Below, in pieces: positions 1-10,190 of a stretch of DNA of 64,000 nucleotides. The position numbers and the translations under genes were made by a program. Location: assembly GCF_041381155.1 (NCBI RefSeq), contig NC_091144.1:31304980-31368979 (forward strand), given 5' to 3'. The stretch is from Argopecten irradians (lineage: Eukaryota > Mollusca > Bivalvia > Pectinida > Pectinidae). Within the stretch, counting starts at the first letter, position 1, and each line of letters starts with the position of its first letter. Below the pieces are notes generated by a model. It made no database searches and was not told the origin of the DNA. It was given only the letters and a program-made list of their open reading frames with translations.

Positions 1-1069
1 AAAGCTAGCGGGGAATGATTTGGAGTCTTATCATTTAAACAACGCTAATTCTGCGTAGATGATTATTTTTCAGTGATGTTGATGATGGTCAAATAATGAC
101 GATACCTCTCCCGATGAAAACGGCGTGACTGTTATTAATCACCCACCACATATCACAAAATACAGGAGAACAAAACTGGAATTGTATTGTTTTCTCATTT
201 GATACCTTAAAATATCGAATTGAAACCGCATTAACAGAGAGTTTCGACATATTACCAAAAATCCTCTGGATCACATGTTCGGATATAAGGTAGAGTAGAT
301 GCAATGTATTGACCGCTGGTCGGTGGTTTTTCTAGATGTTCTCCGGCTTTCCGGCATCTCCTAAACCTGACACGTTCGCAAATGACTCCGCGCTGTTAAA
401 CAAGCATAACGAAATGAAACCTTTATCATTTAGGCACAAATCGTCACTGCCTTTGATGACATCCTATGGTCAAGGCGAACATGATAAAAACGTCATGCAG
501 ACACATTTTACATAGTTCTCTATGGTATGGTATCATTTCGTCTAGGGAAAATTTTTAATAATGACTTCTGGATTATATCATGAAAAATAATTCAGTACTT
601 CATTAGCCAAACGAAAATTAATATATTCGTTAATGTTGATAGACATACTATCAATGCATTGATGTCCAATCTGATTCTTTAAGGTTAAAGTTGAAACTAC
701 AGGCATGTTAGGATGTCAAAGCTTTACCAGCATTAAATCATGATAGAACCTAATGTTTCTACAGATACCCGTATTTGCCGTTGCAAATACCAGGTATCTG
801 TTTGTCTGTCTTGTTAAGTGGTTATATGCACAAGAGCTTTAACAGAGTTTTTCATCCCATGCAGGTCATATCAAGATCAACATGCACTGCTTTATATGAT
901 AGTGATTCTGTGATAATTTGTTTATTTTGCGTCCAAGTATTATATTATGAATTCAACTTTATTGTCAACATATTCGTAATGTTACTAAGGGGCGTCTGAA
1001 AGACAACAGTAAGGAATTTTACATCAATGTCTCTTGTGACATTTGTTAAAAGTGTAACTCTACATACTT
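1..1069. other. No gene recognised
   Basis: AT-rich sequence with only short open frames. I see no splice-bounded exon with a domain signature, no long ORF and no clear repeat structure. It may be intron or upstream sequence of the sushi-domain gene that follows. Confidence 0.5.
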
Positions 1070-1242
1070 AAACCAACTTTCTTTCGCGGCTACTTAATTT
1101 CGCGATTTCCATTTCAAAAAGTTAGTCTAAATTGTAAGTAATATTCTCCATGTAGATATCCGTTCACGTAGATAAACTTTCGCAAATTTTCATGGAACGC
1201 GAAATTCGCGAAGGTAAATCGCACACGAAAGAAAGTTGGTTT
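1070..1242. mobile_element. Short MITE with ~17-bp terminal inverted repeats
   Basis: The ends read AAACCAACTTTCTTTCG at 1070 and its exact complement ending at 1242. More imperfect pairing runs inwards through CG-containing words such as TTCGCG. There is no coding capacity in 173 bp. It lies 63 bp upstream of the first sushi exon. The family is not identified and no target-site duplication is clear. Confidence 0.7.
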
Positions 1243-1305
1243 CCATTATTAATTTAAGTAATGTTCTTGTCAATCTAACTCCGGAATCTATTATTTATAT
1301 TTCAG

Positions 1306-1488
1306 CTTGCAGTTATCCTCCACAATTAGCTGGGACAAACCTGGTGGTCAATTCTACCATACCTGTGGGGGGCATCTATACCTACACATGTGATCAGACC
1401 CTGTTCACAATGGTGGGAGGGCCTGCTACACTCACCTGTCAGGGAAACGGACAGTGGTCATCTCCGGCATTTCAGTGTGACTATATAG
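1306..1488 (+). CDS. Sushi (CCP) domain exon of an extracellular protein, partial gene
   Basis: This is an internal exon bounded by TTTCAG at 1303-1305 and GTAAGT from 1489. It starts with two bases of a split codon and ends with one, the phase-1/phase-1 pattern typical of shuffled extracellular modules. The 60 full codons run CSYPP...QCDYI. They hold the four sushi cysteines (opening CSYPP, YTYTCD, TLTCQG, FQCD) and the conserved tryptophan in GQWSS between the third and fourth. Sushi/CCP domains of about 60 residues mediate protein binding in complement regulators, selectins and adhesion receptors. Splicing to the exon at 2970 restores the codon GAT and keeps the frame. The signal peptide, any membrane anchor and the remaining domains were not found, so the protein cannot be named. 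Confidence 0.88.
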
Positions 1489-1719
1489 GTAAGTTCTTCA
1501 GCTAGGTAAAAATCTCAACAATTCGTGTTATTACTCGACTGGTCGACATAATTGTCTCATTATGTTGAGCTACCATAAATCAATATATGCATACTGTTGG
1601 TGTCACCATACTACTGTTGTATAGGAAATGTTCAAAAGCTTAAATTGTTCTCAAAAGTTATTTTGGTCAAACTCAAACCCATGAGTTATTATCACTATCG
1701 TTTTATCCTCTCTTGGACA

Positions 1720-1990
1720 ATATAGCAAAACCTGAAGGAATTCAGGAAAAACCACCGACCAATCACAGGCCTTCTTTGAAAGGTTACAAAGAACTTCGCC
1801 TGACTGCAAAGTCTTAGAATATACCGCAATAATTGTTTGGTGTACACCAAAGTGCTAACCTGTCTCGTCTGTCGTTGCACGTAGAGCCTTCAGTTGTGTT
1901 TGCTTTATCATAGTCCTGTGATGGATATATATTACCACAGTGAGAGTAACTTTAGAATATTGAGGATTAGCCCAATGATCTAAACCTACA
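1720..1990. mobile_element. Decayed copy of the CATCCTCGATAC MITE family
   Basis: Ordered words shared with 9880-10190, 14560-14720 and 18150-18415 include AAAACCTGAAGGAATTCAGGA, a GAGCCTTCAGTTGTG block, and a degraded right end (TATTGAGGATTAG) resembling the family's TATCGAGGATG terminus. Too diverged to define exact ends. Confidence 0.45.
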
Positions 1991-2037
1991 TATTCTATCG
2001 CCAAACTGATATTATTGACACTACACTAAAACATGAT

Positions 2038-2188
2038 TGCACTACCTATATTTTCTTTTATCATTTTTTTACATTGTACTAATTATATTTTCTTATATCA
2101 TTTTTATAAATTGTACTTATTATATTTTCTTATATCATTTTTATAAATTGTACTTATTATATTTTCTTATATCATTTTATAAATGATA
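2038..2188. repeat. 37-bp tandem repeat, about four copies
   Basis: The unit starts TTGTACTTATTATATTTTC and continues TTATATCATTTTTATAAA. Two central copies are nearly identical, with a degenerate copy on each side. It lies in the intron between the sushi exons. Confidence 0.85.
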
Positions 2189-2392
2189 CAAAGAAAATAT
2201 ATTTATTGCAATCATGTTTAGCCATTATAAAGGTTCATCATCACGATAGCATATTTTCGTTTAATTGTTTTTGCGGTAAACTTCGATTACGCCAATATAA
2301 GTGTACATGTTTACAATCTAACTACTAACAGTATATGTTGTCACAAGTCATCATTACAAATCTATTAAAATTAAAAACAAATATAATGAAGT

Positions 2393-2580
2393 GTAGCCTG
2401 ATATACTCTGGCCCTGACACCAGACTTAAGCATTATGACAGATTGATGCCTGGTGTATGGTTAGAACGCAATGCTATCTCAAAAGGTAGAACTCGCCGAC
2501 ACCGTTTGGTATCAGGCCAAGGCATCTCCGATTCAGACTACTTACAAAACATTACCACCGAGATGCGTCACTTACCCTCA
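2393..2580. repeat. Interspersed repeat, copy 1 of 2
   Basis: Shares an ordered series of words with 57285-57460: ATACTC(T/G)GGCC, ACCAGACTT, CATTATGAC, GACACCGTT(T/C)GGTAT and CATCTCC, spaced alike over about 170 bp with many substitutions. An open frame crosses it, but the second copy has different frames, so it is probably not coding. Family unknown. Confidence 0.7.
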
Positions 2581-2969
2581 TTGGCTGTAACAAATAACAT
2601 GGCTGCACGTGCACGTGGTTCTGGTTTGGCGCAGACGGGTTTGCCCTGTATTCGAGAATGAAAAAACTATACCTATGTCTGCATTTTTTCTTTTCCTTTC
2701 TATTCAGTACCTTATCAATATTATCAAGCGGATTACATTTTCGTGCCATCAGTAGCCATGACACAAACACACATATGGTTACTTAGTTTTGTTTACTGCA
2801 CTGCAGAAAATAAATTATAGACCGTCGAAAAAGGAAACTTAAAGTCTTTTCTTCCTCGACAATCGTCAAAGGAGAGACAAGTAAGTGAGATTGAATGCTA
2901 AGTAAAGATGAATGACCGACAAAATAAGTATCCATTGTATATGTGTATGTCATTGTTTTGTTCATTCAG

Positions 2970-3137
2970 ATTGTGGGACTCCAAACCCGATAAGCAATGC
3001 CGCTGTGTCCGGAGGCGGTACTGTGCTCGGAGAAAAGCGAGTGTACTCTTGCAATTCTGGATACACATCCTCGGGATTTCCTGAAATCATGTGCCAGCAA
3101 AGCGGAGCATGGTCTGCTACGTCATTCATTTGTTATG
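2970..3137 (+). CDS. Second sushi (CCP) domain exon of the same gene
   Basis: Acceptor TTCAG ends at 2969 and donor GTAAGA starts at 3138. The exon is again phase 1 on both sides. The split codon plus 55 full codons read D-CGTPNPIS...FICY. The four cysteines lie in CGTP, VYSCNSGY, IMCQQSG and FICY, with the tryptophan in GAWSA before the last cysteine. CGTP openings and YSCNSGY are classic sushi-domain words. One exon per domain in tandem supports a multi-sushi extracellular protein. No downstream exon of this gene was recognised before 28 kb, so it either continues through very long repeat-filled introns or ends in an exon I could not identify. Confidence 0.9.
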
Positions 3138-4251
3138 GTAAGAATTTACTTATCTTTGATCAAAGTCAATAGAGGATATTCTCTCATATCTGCAGATGTA
3201 ATACTGGCTGGTCTCATGCATTACGCTCATCTCGCCTGAGACCGTATTACATGGCTGTGCAGCGTCAGCAAAATTACTATTTTCGAGGTCATTTTTTAGA
3301 AACTAAACTGGTTTTACTATATCAGATGCAAACAACGAGATTTGCGCTGAAAATACCACGTAATTTTGCATGTACGGAGAGTTGACTTGCAGACAGGGTT
3401 TTCTTCTATCATATTTCAAAATGGCGGGATACTTATAATTGTAAAATTGCAATAAAACTGCCATTCACCAAGAAACAATGAATATTCTATTTGTTAAATT
3501 TTAGGTCTCTTTTCTACATCTAGATTGGTTTGGTATTTCAAAGCAAAAATGCATTCACGCCAAAACGATATTTTATAAAGTCTGTGTTCTGATTGGTCAA
3601 TATTTTCGCCATAAAACCTTATATTTCGCTCTGAAAATTTTAATCAAATGTGTTCTTTATGACAGCTCTAGGTAACATTTGAACCTTGATAATTATACCG
3701 AGAGCAGCCAACACGAGTCTTTATAACTAACATAGTCCTAGTTCAAAAGTCCCTAAGTATCGAGTTAAGGCACTTTTTGTAAATAATTATGGGTCCAACG
3801 AAAATTTCACCAAAATTTTACCAAATTCCTTGAAAAGGCAATTTCTGCCCAACCCTTGTGAATTAAGTCGGTTGACCGTGATTTTCTTACTTTCAGAGGC
3901 CTGCACTTTTTGAATTGGGAAATCACTACATTCCATCTTTTTTTGAAATATTTATTTTTGGAGAGTTTTTAGAGAATTTACTCGCCCTAGATTGCATTGA
4001 TCAATATTTACATTTTCACTGCAGTCACACTATGTAACCTTACCAAGCAAAGTTGACAGTCATATTGAAAATGAACTTCAAGCGCTTATTATGACGAAAT
4101 TATCATTATGACGTGAAAATTGTCGTGTCAGCGATCACGGAAAACGGCTGTTTAAATGGCTGTTCAATCCTTGACGATAACGAATGATTAATTTATTATA
4201 GATGCAAAATCCCTTGTTATGTCAACAAAACATTGTAACTAAATGCAAATA
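3138..4251. other. No gene recognised
   Basis: AT-rich non-coding sequence following the second sushi exon, probably intron. No repeat with clear ends and no further sushi-like exon is visible. Confidence 0.5.
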
Positions 4252-4406
4252 TAAGCATTGAACGTCTTTCAGTTGGCATTCATAGCCAGCATGAATGCCA
4301 ACTGAACAGAGGCAAATCCAACAGTAGCGCGCTTCATAGAATTTGCCTCTGTCCAGTTGGCATTCATACTGGCTATGAATGCCAACTGAAAGACGTTCAA
4401 TGCTTA
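4252..4406. mobile_element. Foldback MITE with perfect 38-bp TIRs and a second nested inverted pair
   Basis: The arms 4252-4289 and 4369-4406 are exact reverse complements, starting TAAGCATTGAACGTC. Inside, 4291-4318 and 4340-4367 form a second, near-perfect pair containing ACAGAGGCAAAT. The word AGTTGGCATTCAT therefore occurs four times in alternating orientation in 155 bp. There is no ORF. Truncated relatives lie at 53889-53996 and about 51037-51095. Confidence 0.9.
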
Positions 4407-5274
4407 ATGGATTTACATTACAGATTCTGTTTGTTCAAAATCTTAAGGTATTTCATTTGTCAATAACAAGCACGTGTTAATACATTTTATGCCAAATGCA
4501 TGAATACTAATTTCGGTCTACGTATTGTAGTGGTTTGGAAATTTCAAATCATTTCATGGATAAAAATATTAGTAGTTGGCTGATGAAACAACGACAATGA
4601 TTTTGTATAAAACGTTGTTTTTATATTCGAGGCTCCATAACAACCACGGAAACATCGAACGTTTCATGACAACAAACATTGCCTGTCAAAAAGTATCGAG
4701 TTGTCTGGTTAAGTACAGTATTTACTTGAGTATAATTATTAAGTTTACATATTACTGTGTAATGATGTGAATTATTCCATCATGCTTTAAATCAATCTAT
4801 TATTCTATACAGATTTTCTTGGCGGATATAGACAAAAGCAAAAGTCAAAAGAAACAATATAATTACATCTTTGCATACAATATTATTTCTCAATATTAAT
4901 GTACTAACACTTCTGTAAATTGTATATTGCAGCAGTTGATGATTAATTTGAAAAGTGAAGAACACGACGACATCTATCTGTGGTAAGAACCTCACCAGAT
5001 AACCGAAGTATAAAACAGACAATGAACAGTAATATGCATGCATTGATATGCATGCTCATCGGCCGATGAACTTGAAAGATAGACACAGCTAACTACTAGT
5101 AGCTTCACCACCGACGTAGCCTTCTCTTCATCACAAACAAAGTATTTTGTAATATTTTGATAAAGAATATTATTGTATGACTGGTGCTTTTACTGTATTT
5201 TGATTGGCATGGGTTTCTCAGAAGTATTCATCAACTGCGATATCAACCCAGAAATCGGCGGCAAAAAGCACGCG

Positions 5275-5320
5275 AGGTTACTGGACTCAGTCCAGATACC
5301 TCTCGCGAGTCCAGTAACCT
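5275..5320. repeat. Inverted repeat with 13-bp arms
   Basis: AGGTTACTGGACT at 5275-5287 pairs exactly with 5308-5320, leaving a 20-base loop that contains CTCGCGAG. Function unknown. Confidence 0.75.
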
Positions 5321-5587
5321 GTGTCAAAAATAGATCGAGGAAAACTGTCTTGAGATGTGACGTCATAATCACTTTTGACGTCGAGTCGTGCCCAAAGTAA
5401 CGGGAGTTTCTCTCTGGATCATCGAGGATGCCCGTTTCCATCCCTAACCACCTTTTAACTTATTAAAGAAAACAAAAAAAGTATCTCTTTTCTCCAATCT
5501 GTTCCTCTTGAAGAAAAATAATTATGGTAATATTATTTACAAGATAAAGTCATTTTATGATGTATATATTACACAGGTAAAAGTGCA

Positions 5588-5766
5588 TACACGTTTTACG
5601 TACGTTATAAACCGCATGTAATACGCATGTTGAGGACCACGCATGTAAAACGTACGTACGAAACGTATGTAATACGTGTGTTAAACATGCGTAATACGCA
5701 TGGTAATAAACGGACGTAAAACGTAAACGTATGTAAAACTGACGTTTCAAAACATGTGTTATACAT
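5588..5766. repeat. Degenerate repeat rich in ACGTATGTAAAAC-like words
   Basis: ACGTACG, CGTATGTAA, ATACGTGTG, CATGCGTAATACGCATG and close variants recur irregularly over about 180 bp, so the tract is unusually CpG- and TAC/GTA-rich for this AT-rich region. A fainter patch of the same words lies at 7180-7250. Confidence 0.6.
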
Positions 5767-6677
5767 ACGTTTCATCCTATTACAAAATCCAACTTTTTAA
5801 TTTTTTTATCTACATTTACATGGTATTTGAAGTTGTACCTTATATTTGTCATTTTGAAGTTTAAATCCATTTTATTTGTATTTTCGGTTCCTGTTCTATG
5901 ACTGATATTTTTTTCATACATAGTATGTTGTATTTACAAACGAGCGACTACATATTGATAACTTTCATACTGTTGGGATGATTTTATTTTCCCTACATCA
6001 AAGGCTAAAATCTTTACAAAAGTCGTACCCAATGTTCAATTGTTTTTAAATTCTGACTCAGTGATAATAATGTTATATTTTTTTTTCAAACATATCCATC
6101 GATTGGGAAAAAGGAAAAATCTGTCAAGCGGAGCGGTCAGCAAAACCACAGGGATCTGAGAATTAGTTAACTGTTAACGTTAGAATCTGACATGTAATAG
6201 CACAGTCGTCTGGTTCTGGTTTAGAAAAAAAAAATGCAATAACCTACCCCTACTATATAGTAGAGAAGGCTATTATTTTTTTAAAGCAGAAGCAGACGCC
6301 TATGTACTCCCATAACATGAGAGTCGACTGGTCAGCCGTTTTTGGGTTTTTTTTTATTGGACGTTATTTCGCTACCCGACGTAAAGTTCAAAAAGTGTCT
6401 CGTCGTGCTATGCCTCTAATATTGTTGGAGTAACGCCTATGGTAAGAGCGATGTCACCGATGTAGCCTTGCACAAGTCCCCAAATACCTCAAATGACTTG
6501 AACATTTCAAGAAGAATTCTAATGAAGATCCGAAGTAAAAGGTCAGTAATCTATTTTCTAGTTTACAAACTAAATACATCTAAATGCATTATGTTCTTTG
6601 CATATGCATAATGTAGCTACACGTATAATCCCTAGCAATATGTATAATGACAATTTTAGGACATACTCATGCATATG
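5767..6677. other. No gene recognised
   Basis: AT-rich sequence. The word CACAGGGATCTGAGAATTAG near 6150 recurs near 49650 and suggests an interspersed repeat. Nothing coding is supported. Confidence 0.4.
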
Positions 6678-6686
6678 ATCAAACAG

Positions 6687-6776
6687 CATCCTCGATACTC
6701 CAGGAGTTCCGATCACATACTATCTCTACACGTGTAGAGATCGTAAGAGATCGGAACCCCTGGAGTATCGAGGATG
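6687..6776. mobile_element. Mutator-like MITE (CATCCTCGATAC family), 90 bp, with 9-bp TSD
   Basis: The element runs CATCCTCGATACTCCAGG... to ...CTGGAGTATCGAGGATG and is palindromic over most of its length, with a central ATCTCTACACGTGTAGAGAT hairpin. It is flanked by the exact 9-bp duplication ATCAAACAG at 6678-6686 and 6777-6785. A 9-bp duplication with long TIRs is the usual mark of Mutator/MULE insertions. A larger member with its own 9-bp duplication is at 47019-47324. Confidence 0.85.
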
Positions 6777-6785
6777 ATCAAACAG

Positions 6786-8450
6786 CAGTTGTAGACCTAC
6801 TACATTGTACATCATGAATCGCTGGTCAGCTGATATTGATCATATGTATTCAGAGCATTAGTCTTCAAAACTATTAAGAACCTAAGAAGACGGAATCCAC
6901 ATTAGCGGTTTTGTTCCTGTTCACAATCAGTAGATGTAAATATAATTGTAGACCTACATGTATCATCATACGATATTGAAGTTGCATTATTCTATCATGA
7001 GGCTAGTATGAGTTTTAATACAAGTTGGTAGAAGACATATATATATATGAAACCAAAACATAACATGTATTTGCATATGGGAAAACATTTTTGAAAAAAA
7101 ACATAGAGGTCTTCAATAACATTGATTAAAACTAATGTTTTACATGTAATAATGATTATTTTATGTTTTGCATAAAACATATGGTTAAACAAACGTTTTT
7201 GTGCCAAAACGTACGGTTTTAAACATACGTTTAACCCATGTTTTTCAAACGAGTAAAAAAATACCACAGCTTCTTCACAATAGCTTGTGATAAATTGTGT
7301 TTAATTGTGTGATGTATTACAAAAGTTTCCGAAGGGATGATGTAATGTAACCAATAAATTATTTCTATTAAAATGAATCGTGTAACTTTATGTCAACTTT
7401 CATTTTTTTTAAATCAAAGTATTTTCGGAAAGGCAGCGAGCCTAACACACAGGGCGTTTAAAAATAAAAATAAAAACAAAAACAAAGGTGCAATTAACAC
7501 GAAATTATTGCAAACCTATACAGTTTTGTGTAATTTTGGTCTTTATTTATGCCTGGGAAATTGAAATTGAGGTCTAAAAAGGGGGAACGGGCGCTTATAG
7601 GAACATGGGCTCTATATTTATATTGGATCGAATACGGTGTGAGCAGTAACGATTTAACTGTTAAATTATTGCATTTGGAACAATTAGTAATACTAGTTAA
7701 TGCAGTCATTAACATACATTCACTGAACATGATAATAACCACAGTTTCTTCACAATAATTTTTTTATGTTGATAGTGGTAAAACTACAACAACATCATCA
7801 TGATATATATATTATAAAAGTTTCCGTAGGAATAATGTATGGTGACCAATAAATTATTTCTATCTATTGAATGAATAGTGTTTCTTTATATGTACTAATC
7901 TGCTGTTCCCCTAACTACTAGTACATTTTAACAGTTGATAAACAAGAACATTAGACAAAATTCCATCGTACAAGTTCAAGACAATTTTTACTTTTCCATT
8001 TGAAATAATTTTTTATTTGTTGTTTTTTCCACATATGTAACAATGCAAAGACAGATTACAAATATTTCAATTTGCCTTGTCATTCTTTTTTGTTGTATAT
8101 ATATATATAATTATTCATAATAAGATTAACACTATCGGGGATTATGATCACAGTGATAATAACGCAAATCATAGTTAATGTTTACATTGAACCCAGCAAT
8201 TGAAAATGAAATAAGAACAACTAGGTCCCAAGGGAGCCATCGTCGTCGGTTACCCACATTTATTAGCTTGAGCGTAGTGGAGTTAAGACAATGGTATATA
8301 TCCGAGGGTGGGGACATCTGAACTTTCCGACTTCCGTTCGACAATAATCGTAACTTCTATGGCGACCAGTTTAAAATGAAGGCATGTTTACATGTACCGA
8401 CTTTCAACAACTGCTGTACCAAAGTTATTAAAAATACATTATAAATATTC
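6786..8450. other. No gene recognised
   Basis: AT-rich sequence with a short TATATATA run near 7040. Similar stretches near 7310-7370 and 7795-7870 share AAAAGTTTCCG, a variable GGAATAATGTAT segment and ACCAATAAATTATTTCTAT, so they look like two copies of one repeat. No coding evidence. Confidence 0.45.
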
Positions 8451-8451
8451 T

Positions 8452-8900
8452 TTAAAGGGACAATTCAGTGAGGCTAATTCGTTACATAACCACGAAGCAA
8501 AATATGACATAAATGTATTGTTCTACAATCCTTATGAAAAATATGGTAAAAAATAGTGACAAATTCCACACCAGTATTTTAATTAATATCATTGAAATTC
8601 CAAATCGTTGATCAATACGATTAAGCAGGTACACAACATGTACGCTGTACCCTTGCCCGAGTCAAAGTCACGCACGTTAAACAAAAGCAATACATAACCA
8701 CTGAGGAGTTGATGAAGTTACTTTTAGACAAGAACATGCATCTAATAATGTTAACACATCTGTAAGAGCGTTTTGAGAAGTTCTAGACAAAATATTCTTT
8801 ACAACACAGACAAGGGTCAGGGTTCGGCATCTTTAATACAAGACTATGTGTAATGGCGATTGAACAGTTCACATATATCAAAAAAAAACACCATATCATA
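8452..8900. mobile_element. TA-flanked MITE, left part
   Basis: Starts TTTAAAGGGACAATTCAGT at 8452. The matching right terminus is 3.6 kb away at 12101-12119 (ACTGAATTGTCCCATTAAG). Internal words (GGGTTCGGCAT, ACAAGAC, TGTGTAATGGCG) recur in the same orientation near 11915-11965. This looks like two partial copies, or one element split by later insertions. A TA next to an AAGG terminus fits a Tc1/mariner-type MITE. Confidence 0.55.
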
Positions 8901-8996
8901 ACTGAAAACTGAAGCATGTTACGGTAAAGGCATTTCTTTATCGTGTATAGTATGTTGTATCTAATAGCAACATGTGAAATGTGAAGGGTTTTGCAA

Positions 8997-9060
8997 CATT
9001 TTGTGACCCTCTGGTAGAATATCCCTATACTTAATTAATATCCACATGTGAAAGAATCTT
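8997..9060. repeat. Half copy of a foldback whose full form is at 19218-19370
   Basis: CATTTTGTGACCCTC, then GGTAGAATATCCCTA, matches the right arm of the 19.2-kb foldback. No inverted partner is visible here. Confidence 0.6.
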
Positions 9061-9146
9061 ATGTTACATCATAAGTATCATGGCATTTTACGTACCTACT
9101 ATTTAAACATGGCACTCTGATGACATCATAGCCATGTTTTAAGTAA

Positions 9147-9219
9147 GAGAAACACCTCAAACTGTAGATTAGTCAAGATAATGGACAATGCGAGGCCCGA
9201 AGGTTTTGAGGTGTTTCTC
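9147..9219. repeat. Inverted repeat with 16-17-bp arms
   Basis: GAGAAACACCTCAAAC at 9147-9162 pairs with GTTTTGAGGTGTTTCTC at 9203-9219, with one extra T in the right arm. About 40 bp lie between. Possibly a tiny foldback element. Confidence 0.65.
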
Positions 9220-9879
9220 CTGTACATAACGACAACATCAAGAATTTAATGGATTGCATTTATAATTATTAATGACCTATAGTACGTTGGTTGTAGCCTA
9301 CTGTATATCTACTGAAGCCAACATTTACAGAGTTCTCAGAAAGACATCTGAAACGTCAGTCGGATGCAGGGATTTTAACGCATCTTACTCTAAATTTAAG
9401 AGAATATTATTTTCTTCGGTTTTTTCCATAATGTCAATAATTATCCTCGTGCATTCCCCTATGTAACGACCATTGACAAAACCCGCCTGAATTGAACTTA
9501 TGATCATTTTTTTTAGATTTTTATTGTAATGTATGATACCAAAAACATTAAAAGTGGTTAAATTGTCTTTAGAAAATGTGTTGTTTGTTAATTACTCCAT
9601 AAAAGGGTTGTCGTGGTCCAATTTAATTGAAGACAACAACAAATGGAAACATAGAACATGAACAATTACTGCAAAACACGAATATTCGATATACAACGTA
9701 AATTCATCTTTTTTGTGTGGCATGTTTTTTTTCATGTATTCCGTTGGTAGACAAATTTGCATCAGCTTATGGCACACTCCAAAAATATCGTAAACTACAA
9801 AATTCCTACTCAAAGAAATTTTATGTTACACAGTTAACCCATGGCAACAACTATCAAGGGGCTACTATCACTGTCGTTA

Positions 9880-10190
9880 TACACATCCCTGGATTAGGTC
9901 ATAGCAAAACTGAAGGATTTTCAGGACAAGAACAACACTTTCTGTGAAGACTACAGAGGGCGACGCCCAACATCAAAACCATACAGTCAACAACAATGTA
10001 CACGTACCATTATTCGATTATTTTTATGAACATCATAGGACTAGATTACCTGCTCACCTGTTGTCTCTGACAGAGCCATCAGTTGTACTATGACAGATAA
10101 TCCAGGAGTGGATATTACGGTAGTAAGAGTAATCCCCAGATTATAGAGGATTATACTGTCTCCGTAAATCACCAAACAGGCCAAGACGTG
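9880..10190. mobile_element. Decayed copy of the CATCCTCGATAC MITE family
   Basis: Ordered matches to the 18.2-kb copy include CATAGCAAAACTGAAGGA, GACGCCCAACA, TACCTGCTCACCTG and GAGCCATCAGTT, followed by a degenerate right end with CCCCAGATTATAGAGGAT. The left terminus is eroded. Confidence 0.55.

Larger units (their letters stand above)
1489..2969 (+). other. Intron between the two sushi exons
   Basis: GT at 1489 and CAG ending at 2969 bound a 1,481-bp intron. It carries three repeats listed separately: a decayed Mutator-like MITE copy, a 37-bp tandem repeat, and an interspersed repeat with a second copy near 57.3 kb. I see no additional coding exon. Confidence 0.8.

Noticed and set aside
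2335-2661. 108-codon open frame on the + strand
   Set aside because: It covers the interspersed repeat whose second copy at 57.3 kb has stops in the equivalent frame; no motif recognised.
5173-5400. 75-codon frame as a further sushi exon
   Set aside because: Cysteine spacing does not fit a sushi domain and half of the frame lies in an inverted repeat.
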